From the NCBI GenBank assembly GCA_012960245.1, contig DUBO01000012.1, positions 62,001-126,000 of the forward strand: a stretch of DNA of 64,000 nucleotides, in the 5' to 3' direction. Below the pieces are notes generated by a model. The model saw nothing but the letters and a program-made list of their open reading frames with translations, was not told the origin of the DNA and did not search any database. The DNA is from Candidatus Binatota bacterium (GTDB lineage: Bacteria; Desulfobacterota; Binatia; UBA1149). Position 1 is the stretch's first letter. Each line of letters starts with the position of its first letter. Made by a program: the position numbers and the translations under genes. Of the stretch, positions 1-9,366 are shown piece after piece.

Positions 1-2
1 CT

Positions 3-740
3 GCCGAATACATGGCCGTTGAGGAACTCGCGCGCATAGTTGACTCCGAGCAGTACGATGTCGTCGTTCTCGACACGCCGCCCACGGCCCACGCGCTGGA
101 CTTTCTGCTCGCGCCCCGGCGCCTGCGCGAGTTTCTTGATCGTTCGTTACTGGGGTGGTTGGTCAAGCCGTCGGTCGCGGCAGGAAAAGTGGCGTGGAAG
201 ACCGCGCGGCGCAGCCTGGGCTACGTGCTCGACCGCCTGGAGGAGGCTACCGGGGCCCAGGCCCTGGCCTCGATAGCCGAGTTCTTTGTGGCCATGGATA
301 CGTTGTTTGACGGTGTCGCTGAGCGAGGGGCCAGGGTGAGCGCGTTGCTCGAAAGCGAGCAGACGGCCTTCGTGCTGGTGGCCGGACCCGACGACAGGGT
401 GCTCGACGAGAGTGACTACCTGCAACGGCGTATGGCTGAGCTGGGTGTTCCCCTGAGGGCGGTGGTGATCAACCGCCTGGCCGTATGCCCGCTGCAACCC
501 GAGGCCCCGGCCCGCACCGAGGCCGCAGCATTGCTCGATGGGATGGATTCGGACGAGCTGGCCCGCAGCTGGCTTCTACAACTGTGGGACGACGCCTGGC
601 GTGTGAGCCAGGGACAGGAACAGCGGCTGGAGGCCTTCGAGGCCCAGCTGCCCAAGGAGGTGAGAGTAGCCAGGGTGCCCGAAATGGATCACGACCTGCA
701 CGAGCTGTCCGACCTGGCCGTCGTTGCGGCCGAACTGTAA
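3..740 (+). CDS. ArsA-family ATPase, 3' part (5' end outside window)
   Basis: The reading frame is open from the window edge, so the N-terminus with the P-loop is missing. The visible part carries the ArsA/GET3 signature VVVLDTPPTAHALDFLLAP near its start, followed by an LREFLD segment, a helical region, and a late FVLVAGPDD...VVINRL stretch that matches the nucleotide-binding core of this family. ArsA-type ATPases energise arsenite efflux or act as membrane-protein targeting factors; in bacteria without an adjacent ArsB the substrate is usually unknown. The gene ends 16 bases before the stop of the convergent LapA-LapB-like gene. The first ATG in view is at 12, but it is probably internal. 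The family call is good; the function is open. Confidence 0.8.
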   Translation, partial: AEYMAVEELARIVDSEQYDVVVLDTPPTAHALDFLLAPRRLREFLDRSLLGWLVKPSVAAGKVAWKTARRSLGYVLDRLEEATGAQALASIAEFFVAMDTLFDGVAERGARVSALLESEQTAFVLVAGPDDRVLDESDYLQRRMAELGVPLRAVVINRLAVCPLQPEAPARTEAAALLDGMDSDELARSWLLQLWDDAWRVSQGQEQRLEAFEAQLPKEVRVARVPEMDHDLHELSDLAVVAAEL

Positions 741-756
741 GCAGGGACGCGTTCCC

Positions 757-2034
757 TCAGGCAGCCGTGTCGAGGCTGCTCCAACGGCCGCAGCAGGTGC
801 AACGCGGTGTCCATTCACTGCTGCCCGCCGAGCAGGCCGAGCATGCGAATATCGGTCCGGGGCCGTCCACAATGACTGCATTCCCATTGCTGCCGGCGCC
901 GTTGGATACCCCGTTGCCCGACGCCGAGTTACCGGCCTCGATCTGCAGCCACAGAGTTTTTGCTGCGTCGTTGTCGGCTGCGGTTTTTTCGAGCAGCTCG
1001 CGGGCCGTATCTGCTTGCGAGTGGCCCGCGTAGTAGCGCGCCGCCAGCAGCGCCAGCCCCTGCTTGTCGGGGTAACGGGCCAGTAGCTTGTCGTAGAGTT
1101 TAGGCATGCGTTGAGTCTGGTCGCCGTCGGCCAGCAATTCCAGTTCGCGCAGCAGTATGGCCGCTGGTTTTCTCAGCACGGCTTTTTCCAGCAGCCGGGT
1201 GGCCTGGCGTTGATGGTCCGAGGTCGCCAGTGTGCGCGCGCGTTCGAGCAGGGCGGCCGAAAAGTCGGGATCGCTGTCGGTGATGCTCCTGAGCAGGGCC
1301 TCGCGCAGCTCGCCTTGGCTCTGCATTGCTTTTTCATAACGCGCGCCCAGCAGGCGGTTGCGCTCACCGTCGTCGTCGGGCCGTATGCGCGCCAATCGTT
1401 GTTGCACCTGTTCCGCGGCGTCCCAGTCGGACACTGCGAAGAGTTGGTCGCGCAGCATCTCCAGCACTCGCGGACTGTCGGGGTAGCTCGCACGCGCGCG
1501 ACCGAGCGCCGCCACGGCCGCCGGGTGATCGCCCAGCAGCGAGCAGGCACGGGCGTATGCAAAGAGCAGCAGGGGGTCATTGCCGAGTTCCTTCAAGCCG
1601 TCTTCCAGGATTTTGCGGGCCTGGTCGGGGCGGCCCTCTTCGAACCAGGTGTCGGCCATGTCGACCACCTGTCCGGGGTCGGGTTCGTGTTTTTTAGCCG
1701 CCTTGGTAAACAACGCCCGGGCGCGTGCGTAGTCGCCCGACAGTGCCAGCGAACGGGCCTCGCTGCGGGCCGACAGGCTCCAGGCGGCAGCTCTCACCTC
1801 GCGGTTGACCCGCCATGCCCGAAGCGCATTGCGGCCCTCGTGTATCAGCGCGAGCACGAAGATGGCCAGCGCGCCAGCGCAAAGCGACAGCAGCACCAGG
1901 ACCCCCACGGGCAGCTCCACGGCCCACTCGGCTCCCAGTGAGAACCGGGCCTTGTCGGGGTTCAGGTGTAGCAGGGCGGCGATGGCGCCAGCCATGAGCA
2001 GCAGGACTACGAATAATAGTGTGCGTCTAAACAT
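757..2034 (-). CDS. LapA-LapB-like fusion: two-TM domain, TPR repeats, rubredoxin-like C-terminus
   Basis: This 425-residue protein has three parts. Residues about 1-80 are a LapA (DUF1049)-like module: TM helix about 5-24, a short loop with LNPDKARFSL and VELPVGVL, TM helix about 42-65, then a basic helix. Residues about 85-365 are TPR-like helical repeats. After a Gly/Asn/Ser linker (about 368-390) comes a zinc ribbon with C398xxC401 and C412xxC415 and the W-x2-RC pattern of the LapB (YciM) rubredoxin-like domain. E. coli LapB has one TM helix and is encoded beside a separate LapA; here both seem to be in one chain. LapB regulates LpxC stability and LPS assembly at the inner membrane in E. 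coli. It is the last gene of the rplU-rsfS run, 36 bases after rsfS. HemY-type TPR proteins are an alternative for the N-terminal part, but HemY has no such metal domain. Confidence 0.75.
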   Translation of the reverse strand: MFRRTLLFVVLLLMAGAIAALLHLNPDKARFSLGAEWAVELPVGVLVLLSLCAGALAIFVLALIHEGRNALRAWRVNREVRAAAWSLSARSEARSLALSGDYARARALFTKAAKKHEPDPGQVVDMADTWFEEGRPDQARKILEDGLKELGNDPLLLFAYARACSLLGDHPAAVAALGRARASYPDSPRVLEMLRDQLFAVSDWDAAEQVQQRLARIRPDDDGERNRLLGARYEKAMQSQGELREALLRSITDSDPDFSAALLERARTLATSDHQRQATRLLEKAVLRKPAAILLRELELLADGDQTQRMPKLYDKLLARYPDKQGLALLAARYYAGHSQADTARELLEKTAADNDAAKTLWLQIEAGNSASGNGVSNGAGSNGNAVIVDGPGPIFACSACSAGSSEWTPRCTCCGRWSSLDTAA

Positions 2035-2070
2035 CGATGTTTATGCCTTCGTTGATCGCTGCCCCGTTGA

Positions 2071-2508
2071 TCACTGCTGACTGCTGGCCGGTCCCGGGGT
2101 CCAGTCGCGGCTGGGAGCGTGGTGCCACAGCCGCTCAAGGTCGTAGACGGCTCGGGTGTCTTCGAGGAACACGTGCAGCACCACGTCGCCGTAGTCTACT
2201 AACGCCCAGTGCGCGAACTCCAGTCCCTCGCGCGATATGGGCTCGCGGCCCACGAGCGTGGCTTCTTTTTCTGCGTGATCGCAGATAGCCCGGACCTGTA
2301 TGGTCGAGCGTGCCGTGCATATGACGAAGTGGTCGGCTATTGAGCTGTCGGTGGCCATGTCGATCACCATGATATCAGTGGCGTTGCGCTCTTCGGCTGC
2401 GGCCGCAACTGCCGTCACCAGTTCAACGTCCGAAACAGCAGCAGCCGAAGAGCGGCTGCTGGGGCGAGGGGTTTCGTTTGAGGGGGAGAGCTGAATTTGT
2501 TTTTTCAT
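2071..2508 (-). CDS. rsfS: Ribosomal silencing factor RsfS
   Basis: The 145-residue product has a short variable N-terminus followed by the RsfS/Iojap core: DIMVIDM, then DHFVICTA, then WALVDYGDVVLHVFLEDTR and a final YDLERLW. RsfS binds ribosomal protein L14 and blocks subunit joining in slow growth. I chose the ATG at 2508 (MKKQIQLS). It overlaps the nadD stop in an ATGA arrangement, whereas the longer open frame runs back inside nadD. The order nadD-rsfS is classical. RlmH, which often follows, is absent; the LapA-LapB-like gene takes its place. Confidence 0.93.
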   Translation of the reverse strand: MKKQIQLSPSNETPRPSSRSSAAAVSDVELVTAVAAAAEERNATDIMVIDMATDSSIADHFVICTARSTIQVRAICDHAEKEATLVGREPISREGLEFAHWALVDYGDVVLHVFLEDTRAVYDLERLWHHAPSRDWTPGPASSQQ

Positions 2509-3152
2509 GTTCTGTATAGACCGTGTTCCTTGATATAGGCCGCCACCGCTGGGCCCACGAGGTCTTCGACGGCCAACTGCCCGCGCACGCGCTCGCGCAC
2601 GCGCGACGACGATACGTCGATGCCGTCTAACAGGTGGGTCATGACAAGATGGCCGCTGCTGTGCCGGTAACAACCGATTTCCGAATCATAACAAGCGTCG
2701 CTGCTGTCGGCAAAGGGCAGCGGCGGTGGCTGTGCAAGTGGGGGCTGGCCGGGACGCGACAGCACCACCACGTTGGCCAGCCCGAGTATCCGCTGCGGCT
2801 CGTGCCAGGTGTCGACCTCCAGCCAGGCGTCTATGCCCACGAGCAGGTACAGCTCACTGTCGGGCTCACGCTCGGCCAGTGAAGACAGGGTATCGACGGT
2901 GTAAGAAGGCCCCTGCCGTTGGTATTCGATGTCGCAGGCCTCAAGACCCTCGTGATCGGCCGTGGCCAGGCTGACCATCGCCAGCCTGTGGCGGGCATCG
3001 GCCGGCTGGTCTGCGGGTTTGTGCGGGGGGCGCGGCGCGGGCACCAGCAACACCCTGTCCAGGCCCAGCGCGCGGGCCGTGTGACCGGCCGCCCTGAGGT
3101 GGCCGAGGTGCACCGGGTCGAAGGTGCCACCCAGTATACCCAGTCGCGGCAA
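2505..3152 (-). CDS. nadD: Nicotinate-nucleotide adenylyltransferase
   Basis: This 215-residue protein makes nicotinate adenine dinucleotide from nicotinate mononucleotide and ATP in NAD synthesis. The N-terminus shows the nucleotidyltransferase motif GILGGTFDPVHLGHLRAA with the HxGH loop. YLLVGIDAWLEVDTW follows in the middle, and a C-terminal DVSSSRVRERV matches the family ISSTxIR motif. Length and order are normal for NadD. It starts 4 bases after proA stops and overlaps the start of rsfS by 4 bases, so the three genes are probably translated as one unit. Confidence 0.95.
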   Translation of the reverse strand: MPRLGILGGTFDPVHLGHLRAAGHTARALGLDRVLLVPAPRPPHKPADQPADARHRLAMVSLATADHEGLEACDIEYQRQGPSYTVDTLSSLAEREPDSELYLLVGIDAWLEVDTWHEPQRILGLANVVVLSRPGQPPLAQPPPLPFADSSDACYDSEIGCYRHSSGHLVMTHLLDGIDVSSSRVRERVRGQLAVEDLVGPAVAAYIKEHGLYRT

Positions 3153-3156
3153 GGGC

Positions 3157-4422
3157 TCAGTCCCTTACCTGTCCCTGGCCGCGTACCACGTACTTGTAGG
3201 TGGTCAACTCGCGCAGGGCCATCGGCCCGCGCGCGTGGATGCGGTTGGTCGAAATACCGATCTCGGCACCGAAGCCAAAGGCAAAGCCGTCGGTAAAGCG
3301 CGTGGACGCGTTTGAGTACACCACGGCCGAGTCCACCAGCGAAAGAAAGCGCTCGGCGTTGTCGTTGTTGCTGCTGACAATCGAATCGGAATGGCCCGAT
3401 CCCTCGCTGTTGATAAATTCTATGGCCTCGTCGAGTGAGTCGATGATCTTTACGGCCAGCACGAGGTCCAGGTACTCGGTAGACCAGTCGTCTTCGCTGG
3501 CGGCCGTAGCGCCGGTTATTAGCTTGATGGCCCGCGGGCAGGCGCGTACTTCCACGCCCGCCTCTTGCAGGCGCGGGGTCAGGTCGGCCAGCAGGCGGTC
3601 GGCCACCTCGGCGTGCACGAGCAGGTTTTCTATCGCGTTGCACACGCCGGGCCGCTGCACCTTGGCGTTCATTACGATGTCGGCTGCCGACGCGAGGTCG
3701 GCCGATTCGTCGACGTACACGCTGCACACTCCCTCGTAGTGCTTGATGATGGGAATGCTCGAGCGTTCGGCCACGGCCCGCACCAGGCCAGGGCCACCGC
3801 GCGGTATGAGCAAGTCTATCGAGTCGTCGCGGGTGAGTAGCTCGTTGGTGGTTTCCCTGTCGGTGCGCTGCACCAACTGCACGGCGGTCTCGGGCACGCC
3901 GGTAGCGCGCAGGCCGGCCGTAACTACTTCGGCGATGGCGCTGTTGGAGTGTATGGCTTCCTTGCCGCCCTTGAGTATGACCGCGTTGCCCGACTTGACG
4001 CACAGCGCGGTCACGTCGGCAGTAACGTTGGGGCGCGATTCGTAGATCATGCCAATCACGCCTATGGGTATGCGACGCTGCTCAATGTCGAGTCCCGATG
4101 GTGCGCGCCAGCGGTCAATCGCGCCCGCCAGGGGATCGTCGAGATCAGCCACGGTAAGCAGGCCCTCGGCCATGCCCTGCACGCGTTCGGGGTTCAGCGT
4201 GAGGCGGTCGAGCAGGGCCGAGCTGAGACCGGCTTCGCGTCCGGCGTCGAGGTCGAGCGCGTTGCGTTGGCGGAGCAGCGATTCGGCTTCGACCAGCCGC
4301 GAGGCGATCTCGTGCAAGGCCGCGCTGCGTTGCTCGTTGGTGAGCGCGGCCAGTTGCCGCGACGCACTGCGCGCCTGCCGGCAGAGTTCGTCAACGTAAG
4401 CCTTCGTGTCGCTTTCCTGCAT
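3157..4422 (-). CDS. proA: Gamma-glutamyl phosphate reductase
   Basis: ProA reduces gamma-glutamyl phosphate to glutamate semialdehyde in proline synthesis. The aldehyde-dehydrogenase-like protein shows IGMIYESRPNVTADV in the cofactor region and the catalytic cysteine in VCNAIENLLVH. The C-terminal part has RFTDGFAFGFGAEIGIST. I chose the ATG at 4422 (MQESDTKA), giving 421 residues, the usual family length, and starting 4 bases after proB ends. The frame stays open to 4464, so a longer N-terminus is possible but would lie inside proB. ProA and ProB act in sequence, and their tandem order supports both calls. Confidence 0.95.
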   Translation of the reverse strand: MQESDTKAYVDELCRQARSASRQLAALTNEQRSAALHEIASRLVEAESLLRQRNALDLDAGREAGLSSALLDRLTLNPERVQGMAEGLLTVADLDDPLAGAIDRWRAPSGLDIEQRRIPIGVIGMIYESRPNVTADVTALCVKSGNAVILKGGKEAIHSNSAIAEVVTAGLRATGVPETAVQLVQRTDRETTNELLTRDDSIDLLIPRGGPGLVRAVAERSSIPIIKHYEGVCSVYVDESADLASAADIVMNAKVQRPGVCNAIENLLVHAEVADRLLADLTPRLQEAGVEVRACPRAIKLITGATAASEDDWSTEYLDLVLAVKIIDSLDEAIEFINSEGSGHSDSIVSSNNDNAERFLSLVDSAVVYSNASTRFTDGFAFGFGAEIGISTNRIHARGPMALRELTTYKYVVRGQGQVRD

Positions 4423-4426
4423 ATCT

Positions 4427-5611
4427 TCAGTCACCGGGCTGGCCTTCCTGGGCCAGCTCCTCAAGCAGTACCAGGTTGTCCCTGTGTATCAGCTCGTCGC
4501 CGGAGTGATAACCGAGACTGGCCTCGATGCTGCTGCTGTGGCTGCCCTTTATGCGCTCGCAGTCGTCCGAATCATAGGCCACCAGTCCACGGGCGAACTC
4601 CTTGCCGTCGGGCCCGAGGCAGGTCACGCAGTCGCCGGCGGCGAACGATCCCACAACCGAGGTCACGCCCGAAGGGAGCAGGCTGCCGCCGCGCTCGGAC
4701 AGGGCAGCCAAGGCGCCCTCGTCCACCTGCAGGGTTCCCGCGGTGGCCATGCCGTAGGCTATCCAGTGCTTGCGATGCGAGATGGGCGAGGCCGAGGCCA
4801 CCACCAGTGTGCCCGTGCAGCTGTCGGCCTGCAGCGCTCGCGTGAGGCTGCCCTCGGTCGTGCCGTCGGCTATTACGGTGGTTATTCCGCGGTGGGCGGC
4901 GCTGGCCGCAGCGCGCAGCTTACTCGCCATGCCGCCGGTGCCCAGCTCCCCAGAGGGGAGTTTCCTCGCGCCCGCGGAGCCATCGAATTCGAGCACGTAT
5001 TGGTCGATGTTTTCTATCAGGTCCACCACGCTCGAAGAGGCAAGCGTGGGAGGCCCGTCGTATACGCCGTCCACGTCGGTGAGTATCACCAGCAGCTCGG
5101 CGCTGACCAGGCCCGCGACCAAGGCCGACAGGTGGTCATTGTCGCCGAACTTGAGCTCTTCGACCGCCACCGAGTCATTCTCGTTCACGACCGGGATGAT
5201 GCCGTGCGCCAGTAGGTGCTCCATGGTGTGGCGGGCGTTCAGGTAACGGCTGCGGTCGTGCAGGTCGCCCACGCTCAGCAGTACCTGCCCCACGTGGTGT
5301 CCGCAGTCTGAAAAGCAACGCTCGTAGTGGGACATGAGGCTGATCTGTCCGACGGCTGCCGCTGCCTGCTGTTCGGGTATGGCCACGGGCATGGCACTCA
5401 TGCCGAGTCGCGATAGTCCTGCCGCCCGGGCCCCGGAGCTGACCAGTACAACCTGGTAGCCGTGGTCGACCATGCGTGCGATTTCGGCTGCGATGGCGGC
5501 TACGCGCTCGCCGTTGATGCTCGAAGCCGTTGTCACCACGCTGCTGCCCAGCTTTACGACAACCCGCCTTACAGACGCGAGTATTGCTGGCTTGTGCTTG
5601 AGCTGGGACAT
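4427..5611 (-). CDS. proB: Glutamate 5-kinase with PUA domain
   Basis: ProB phosphorylates glutamate at the gamma carboxyl, the first and feedback-controlled step of proline synthesis. The 394-residue chain starts with an amino-acid kinase fold (VVVKLGSSVVTT, VVLVSSGA, VNENDSVAVEELKFGDND, ILTDVDGVYD). It ends with a PUA domain of about 75 residues from about position 300 (DEGALAALSERGGSLLPSGV onward). The length fits the PUA-containing form. It follows obgE by 36 bases and precedes proA by 4. Confidence 0.95.
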   Translation of the reverse strand: MSQLKHKPAILASVRRVVVKLGSSVVTTASSINGERVAAIAAEIARMVDHGYQVVLVSSGARAAGLSRLGMSAMPVAIPEQQAAAAVGQISLMSHYERCFSDCGHHVGQVLLSVGDLHDRSRYLNARHTMEHLLAHGIIPVVNENDSVAVEELKFGDNDHLSALVAGLVSAELLVILTDVDGVYDGPPTLASSSVVDLIENIDQYVLEFDGSAGARKLPSGELGTGGMASKLRAAASAAHRGITTVIADGTTEGSLTRALQADSCTGTLVVASASPISHRKHWIAYGMATAGTLQVDEGALAALSERGGSLLPSGVTSVVGSFAAGDCVTCLGPDGKEFARGLVAYDSDDCERIKGSHSSSIEASLGYHSGDELIHRDNLVLLEELAQEGQPGD

Positions 5612-5647
5612 GTTTTCTTCTGTCAGCAGGTTTTTGTCGGCTTCGTT

Positions 5648-6694
<1,047 letters not shown>

Positions 6695-6949
6695 TCAGGC
6701 GGGATATACGCTGACTTTTTTTCTGTCGCGACCGAGTCGCTCGTAGCGCACGACGCCGTCGCGCAGGGCGAACAGCGTGTAGTCCCGGCCCATGCCCACG
6801 CCCGTGCCGGGGTGGATGCGGGTACCGAGCTGGCGCACAAGTATGTTGCCGGCCGTGACGGCCTGGCCACCGAAAATTTTGACCCCGCGGCGTTGGCCCC
6901 GAGTATCGCGGCCATTACGGGTGCTTCCCTGTCCTTTCTTATGAGCCAT
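6695..6949 (-). CDS. rpmA: 50S ribosomal protein L27
   Basis: This 84-residue protein begins [15 protein letters not shown], with the mature-type N-terminus that reaches the peptidyl transferase centre. The cleavable N-terminal extension known from Firmicutes is absent. The rest ([37 protein letters not shown]) is typical L27. It sits 64 bases downstream of rplU and just upstream of obgE. Confidence 0.97.
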   Translation of the reverse strand: MAHKKGQGSTRNGRDTRGQRRGVKIFGGQAVTAGNILVRQLGTRIHPGTGVGMGRDYTLFALRDGVVRYERLGRDRKKVSVYPA

Positions 6950-7013
6950 ATAGAACGTCCGTGCTTGTATCCGTAAGAAATTGTTTCTGCAGGAAATCGT
7001 TGACGGGTAATCG

Positions 7014-7328
7014 TCAGTTGGATATCCCGGTTATGCTTACTGTGGTCTCGTACTGCCGGTGCCCCTGGCGGCGGCGGTAGTTCTTACGGCGCTTTTTCTT
7101 GTATACCAGTATACGCGCTCCGCGGTCCTGGCGCAGTATGACGCCGTTTACCGTCACGCCTTCAAGCAGCGGTCGACCGACTTCTACCTGCCCTTCGTTG
7201 CCGTGCAGCAATACCTGGGCAAACTCCACGGGATCGCCGGGATCGCCTTCGAGTTTTTCAACAGTGACAGTGCTTCCCGGGCTCACGCGGTACTGTTTTC
7301 CACCAGTTTTTATGACAGCATAGGACAT
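7014..7328 (-). CDS. rplU: 50S ribosomal protein L21
   Basis: The 104-residue product [18 protein letters not shown] carries the L21 hallmark GGKQYRV, then [20 protein letters not shown] and the C-terminal ITGI motif. I chose the ATG at 7328; the open frame extends to 7400, but that part does not resemble L21 and overlaps the probable promoter. A GGTGG stretch precedes the ATG. It is the first gene of the minus-strand run that ends with the LapA-LapB-like gene. Confidence 0.97.
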   Translation of the reverse strand: MSYAVIKTGGKQYRVSPGSTVTVEKLEGDPGDPVEFAQVLLHGNEGQVEVGRPLLEGVTVNGVILRQDRGARILVYKKKRRKNYRRRQGHRQYETTVSITGISN

Positions 7329-7350
7329 TCTTACCACCCGTAACCGCGAG

Positions 7351-7379
7351 AGTCTGGCCCGTGCCCAACTTGAAGTCAA
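7351..7379 (-). promoter_or_regulatory. Candidate sigma-70 promoter for rplU
   Basis: On the minus strand, TTGACT (complement of 7374-7379) is followed after 17 bases by CAGACT (complement of 7351-7356). The -35 is good and the -10 is weak. The predicted transcription start is about 15 bases before the rplU ATG. It fits the head position of the operon, but the match is only partial. Confidence 0.35.
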
Positions 7380-7474
7380 CCGTGGGGTCGTGGAGCGCAC
7401 GGTCCCGGAGTATGTGCGGCAGCAGGCTCCGGCGTGCTGTTGCCCAGGTAAGGCGGGCGTGCAAAATTGCTGCC

Positions 7475-8218
7475 GTGGGTACTGGACAGGGACCGTTGGC
7501 GCAGGCGGTGACCGTCTATCTTTTTGCGCGTGAGCCGCGGCCGGGAGAGGTCAAAACCCGGCTGGTACCGCCGCTTGACCACGAGCAGGCCGAGCGTTGT
7601 CACAAGGCCTTCGTAGACGACAGTCTCGCCATGCTCGTCGCTGCGCGCGAGGCTGGTCGGGACGATGTTTCCTGGCCGTTTAACGTCATACTGGCAGTGG
7701 CCGACCGGGATGATTGCAGTTGGCTGGCGGGCAGGGCCCGCAGACATGGATTCGAGTTAGTGGGGCAGGGCGAGGGCCCGCTCGGTGAGCGCATGCAGCG
7801 CGTGCTGGCTCTCTCGGCCGGGGCACCGGCCATCCTGCTGGGCTCTGACAGCCCCGACCTGCCGCTGGCCCTGCTCGAGCGGGCCGTAGGTCATCTGAGC
7901 GAGGGCAGTGGCGACCGTGTCGTCATCGGCCCCGCCCGGGACGGCGGCTATTACCTCATCGCCTGCAGGGGCAGCGTGCCCCCGGTGTTCAGGCTATCGG
8001 TACCCTGGGGCGGACCCGACGTTTATGAGCAGACCGTGCATCGCCTGCAGGCCGCCGCTATGCATTACAGGGTGTTGCCCCCGTGGTCAGACGTCGATGA
8101 CTTTGCGGCCCTCGGGGCCCTGGCGCAGCGCCTGGCCCAGGCACCCGCGGGGCACGTTGGGCAGCCTGCCACGCGCAGGCTGCTGGCCGAGCTGGCCGAC
8201 GAAGGGTTGCCGCTGTGA
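7475..8218 (+). CDS. DUF2064 / TIGR04282-type glycosyltransferase-like protein
   Basis: The protein resembles the GT-A fold family described as rSAM/selenodomain-associated transferase 1. VYLFAREPRPGEVKTRLVPP is the characteristic N-terminus; GPLGERMQR, ILLGSDSPDLPLALLERA, VVIGPARDGGYYLIA and WSDVDDFAAL follow. The DSPD aspartates probably bind a nucleotide sugar and metal. The substrate is unknown. The start is uncertain: an ATG at 7361 opens the frame, but its residues look random and overlap the rplU promoter. I used the GTG at 7475; TTG 7496 and GTG 7508 are also possible. Its stop overlaps the GTG of the HAD-like gene, so the pair is co-transcribed. Confidence 0.8.
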   Translation: MGTGQGPLAQAVTVYLFAREPRPGEVKTRLVPPLDHEQAERCHKAFVDDSLAMLVAAREAGRDDVSWPFNVILAVADRDDCSWLAGRARRHGFELVGQGEGPLGERMQRVLALSAGAPAILLGSDSPDLPLALLERAVGHLSEGSGDRVVIGPARDGGYYLIACRGSVPPVFRLSVPWGGPDVYEQTVHRLQAAAMHYRVLPPWSDVDDFAALGALAQRLAQAPAGHVGQPATRRLLAELADEGLPL

Positions 8219-9285
8219 AGGCGCCGGCAGCCCAGTTGACGGTCTGTCGTTGGGATCTGGACAAGACTTATCTTGAGACCAGCTTCGAGTCTCTGCGCGA
8301 GTTGATCAAGGTGCCCTTCGAGAAGGGCAGCGACAAGCGGACCGTGCCGGGCGTGGTGGAACTCATACGCGGCATGCGCCGCTGCTCGATAGCAGCCGGC
8401 TACCGCCAGCAGTTGTTCTTCATCTCGGCTTCGCCCCCGCAGATCTCGCGCGCGATTCGAGAAAAATTACGCCTGGACGGAGTCGAGTACGAGGGCATAA
8501 GCTTTAAGCACCAGGTTCGTCACCTTGTCAGGGGACGCCTGGACCTGCTGCGCGAGCAGGTGGGTTTCAAGTTGGAGCGACTGCTGGCCGGCGCGCGACG
8601 GGTGCAGCCCGGAGCGCGCGAACTGCTGTTCGGCGATGACTGGGAGTCAGATCCCTTTGTTTACTCGCTTTACGCCGACCTGTTGTCGGGAGGCATACTG
8701 CCAGACGACTGCGAGCTCCTTCTCAGGCGTTGCCGTGTTCACGCCGACTACCGGCGCTCGGTAATGGAACACCTGCGCCGCCTGGGCCCCGAGCGTCCGA
8801 GGGTAGCCGGCGTCTTCATACTAGAACGTCGCCAGCGCCCGGGAATGTCGCTGGACGCCTTCGGGCCGAGAATGAAAAGCTTCGGCAACTACCTGGAGTG
8901 CTCCTTGTGGCTGCACGCTATGGGGCTGCTGGATTCTCGGGGTGTTGCGGAAGTGGCCCTGGCCGCCGGGTTGGACGCGGCCAGGGGGACGCAGTCGTTT
9001 GAGAGGGTGGTCGCTGCTGCGGCAGGAAACCAGCAGGCGGTGCGTGCACGCCTGGAGCTCGCCAGGCTGGCGTTGATAGAAGCCGGTTTGCTCGATATGG
9101 ACGGGCCGCGCGCCAGTCTGCCCCAGCGAGCCAGACTGGCGCTGCGGCGGCAACTTGGCTTCGATACGGCAGGTTCGTTGGCCGACAATGGGGCTGGCGA
9201 GCCAGCCCTCACGGGCTTCGTCCCCGACTACCACCGCCTTGTCGACAGTTGGTCGGCAAACGCGCGGCAGGAAGGGGACAAGTGA
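8215..9285 (+). CDS. HAD-superfamily phosphatase-like protein (APP1/DUF2183-like)
   Basis: This 356-residue protein shows HAD motifs in order: motif I RWDLDKTYLET (nucleophile Asp and DxDKT form), motif II LFFISASPPQ, a lysine around FKLERLL (motif III), and motif IV LLFGDDWESDPFVYSLYADL. The layout recalls the catalytic domain of APP1-type phosphatidate phosphatases, but motif I is DLDKT rather than DIDDT and overall similarity is only suspected. The C-terminal third (about 230-356) is helical and unassigned. It begins with GTG overlapping the DUF2064 gene by 4 bases. No signal peptide or TM helix is visible, so it should be cytoplasmic. The substrate is unknown. Confidence 0.65.
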   Translation: MKAPAAQLTVCRWDLDKTYLETSFESLRELIKVPFEKGSDKRTVPGVVELIRGMRRCSIAAGYRQQLFFISASPPQISRAIREKLRLDGVEYEGISFKHQVRHLVRGRLDLLREQVGFKLERLLAGARRVQPGARELLFGDDWESDPFVYSLYADLLSGGILPDDCELLLRRCRVHADYRRSVMEHLRRLGPERPRVAGVFILERRQRPGMSLDAFGPRMKSFGNYLECSLWLHAMGLLDSRGVAEVALAAGLDAARGTQSFERVVAAAAGNQQAVRARLELARLALIEAGLLDMDGPRASLPQRARLALRRQLGFDTAGSLADNGAGEPALTGFVPDYHRLVDSWSANARQEGDK

Positions 9286-9366
9286 GCCCGGCGGGCCGTG
9301 CGTTTACTGTCGGCGGCGGCTGTGGTATCCAGCACGGGCGGGCTTGGGCGGTGCCCGGTAAAATCT

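Noticed and set aside
1111-1941. Plus-strand ORF of 276 residues opposite the LapA-LapB-like gene
   Set aside because: It is an antisense shadow with Gln/Val/Gly-rich composition and no motif.
2831-4003. Minus-strand ORF of 390 residues over proA and nadD
   Set aside because: It is out of frame with two well-identified genes on the same strand and is Arg-rich without recognisable motifs.
7361-7474. N-terminal extension of the DUF2064 gene from the ATG at 7361
   Set aside because: The residues do not resemble the family and the bases overlap the probable rplU promoter, so a later start is preferred.
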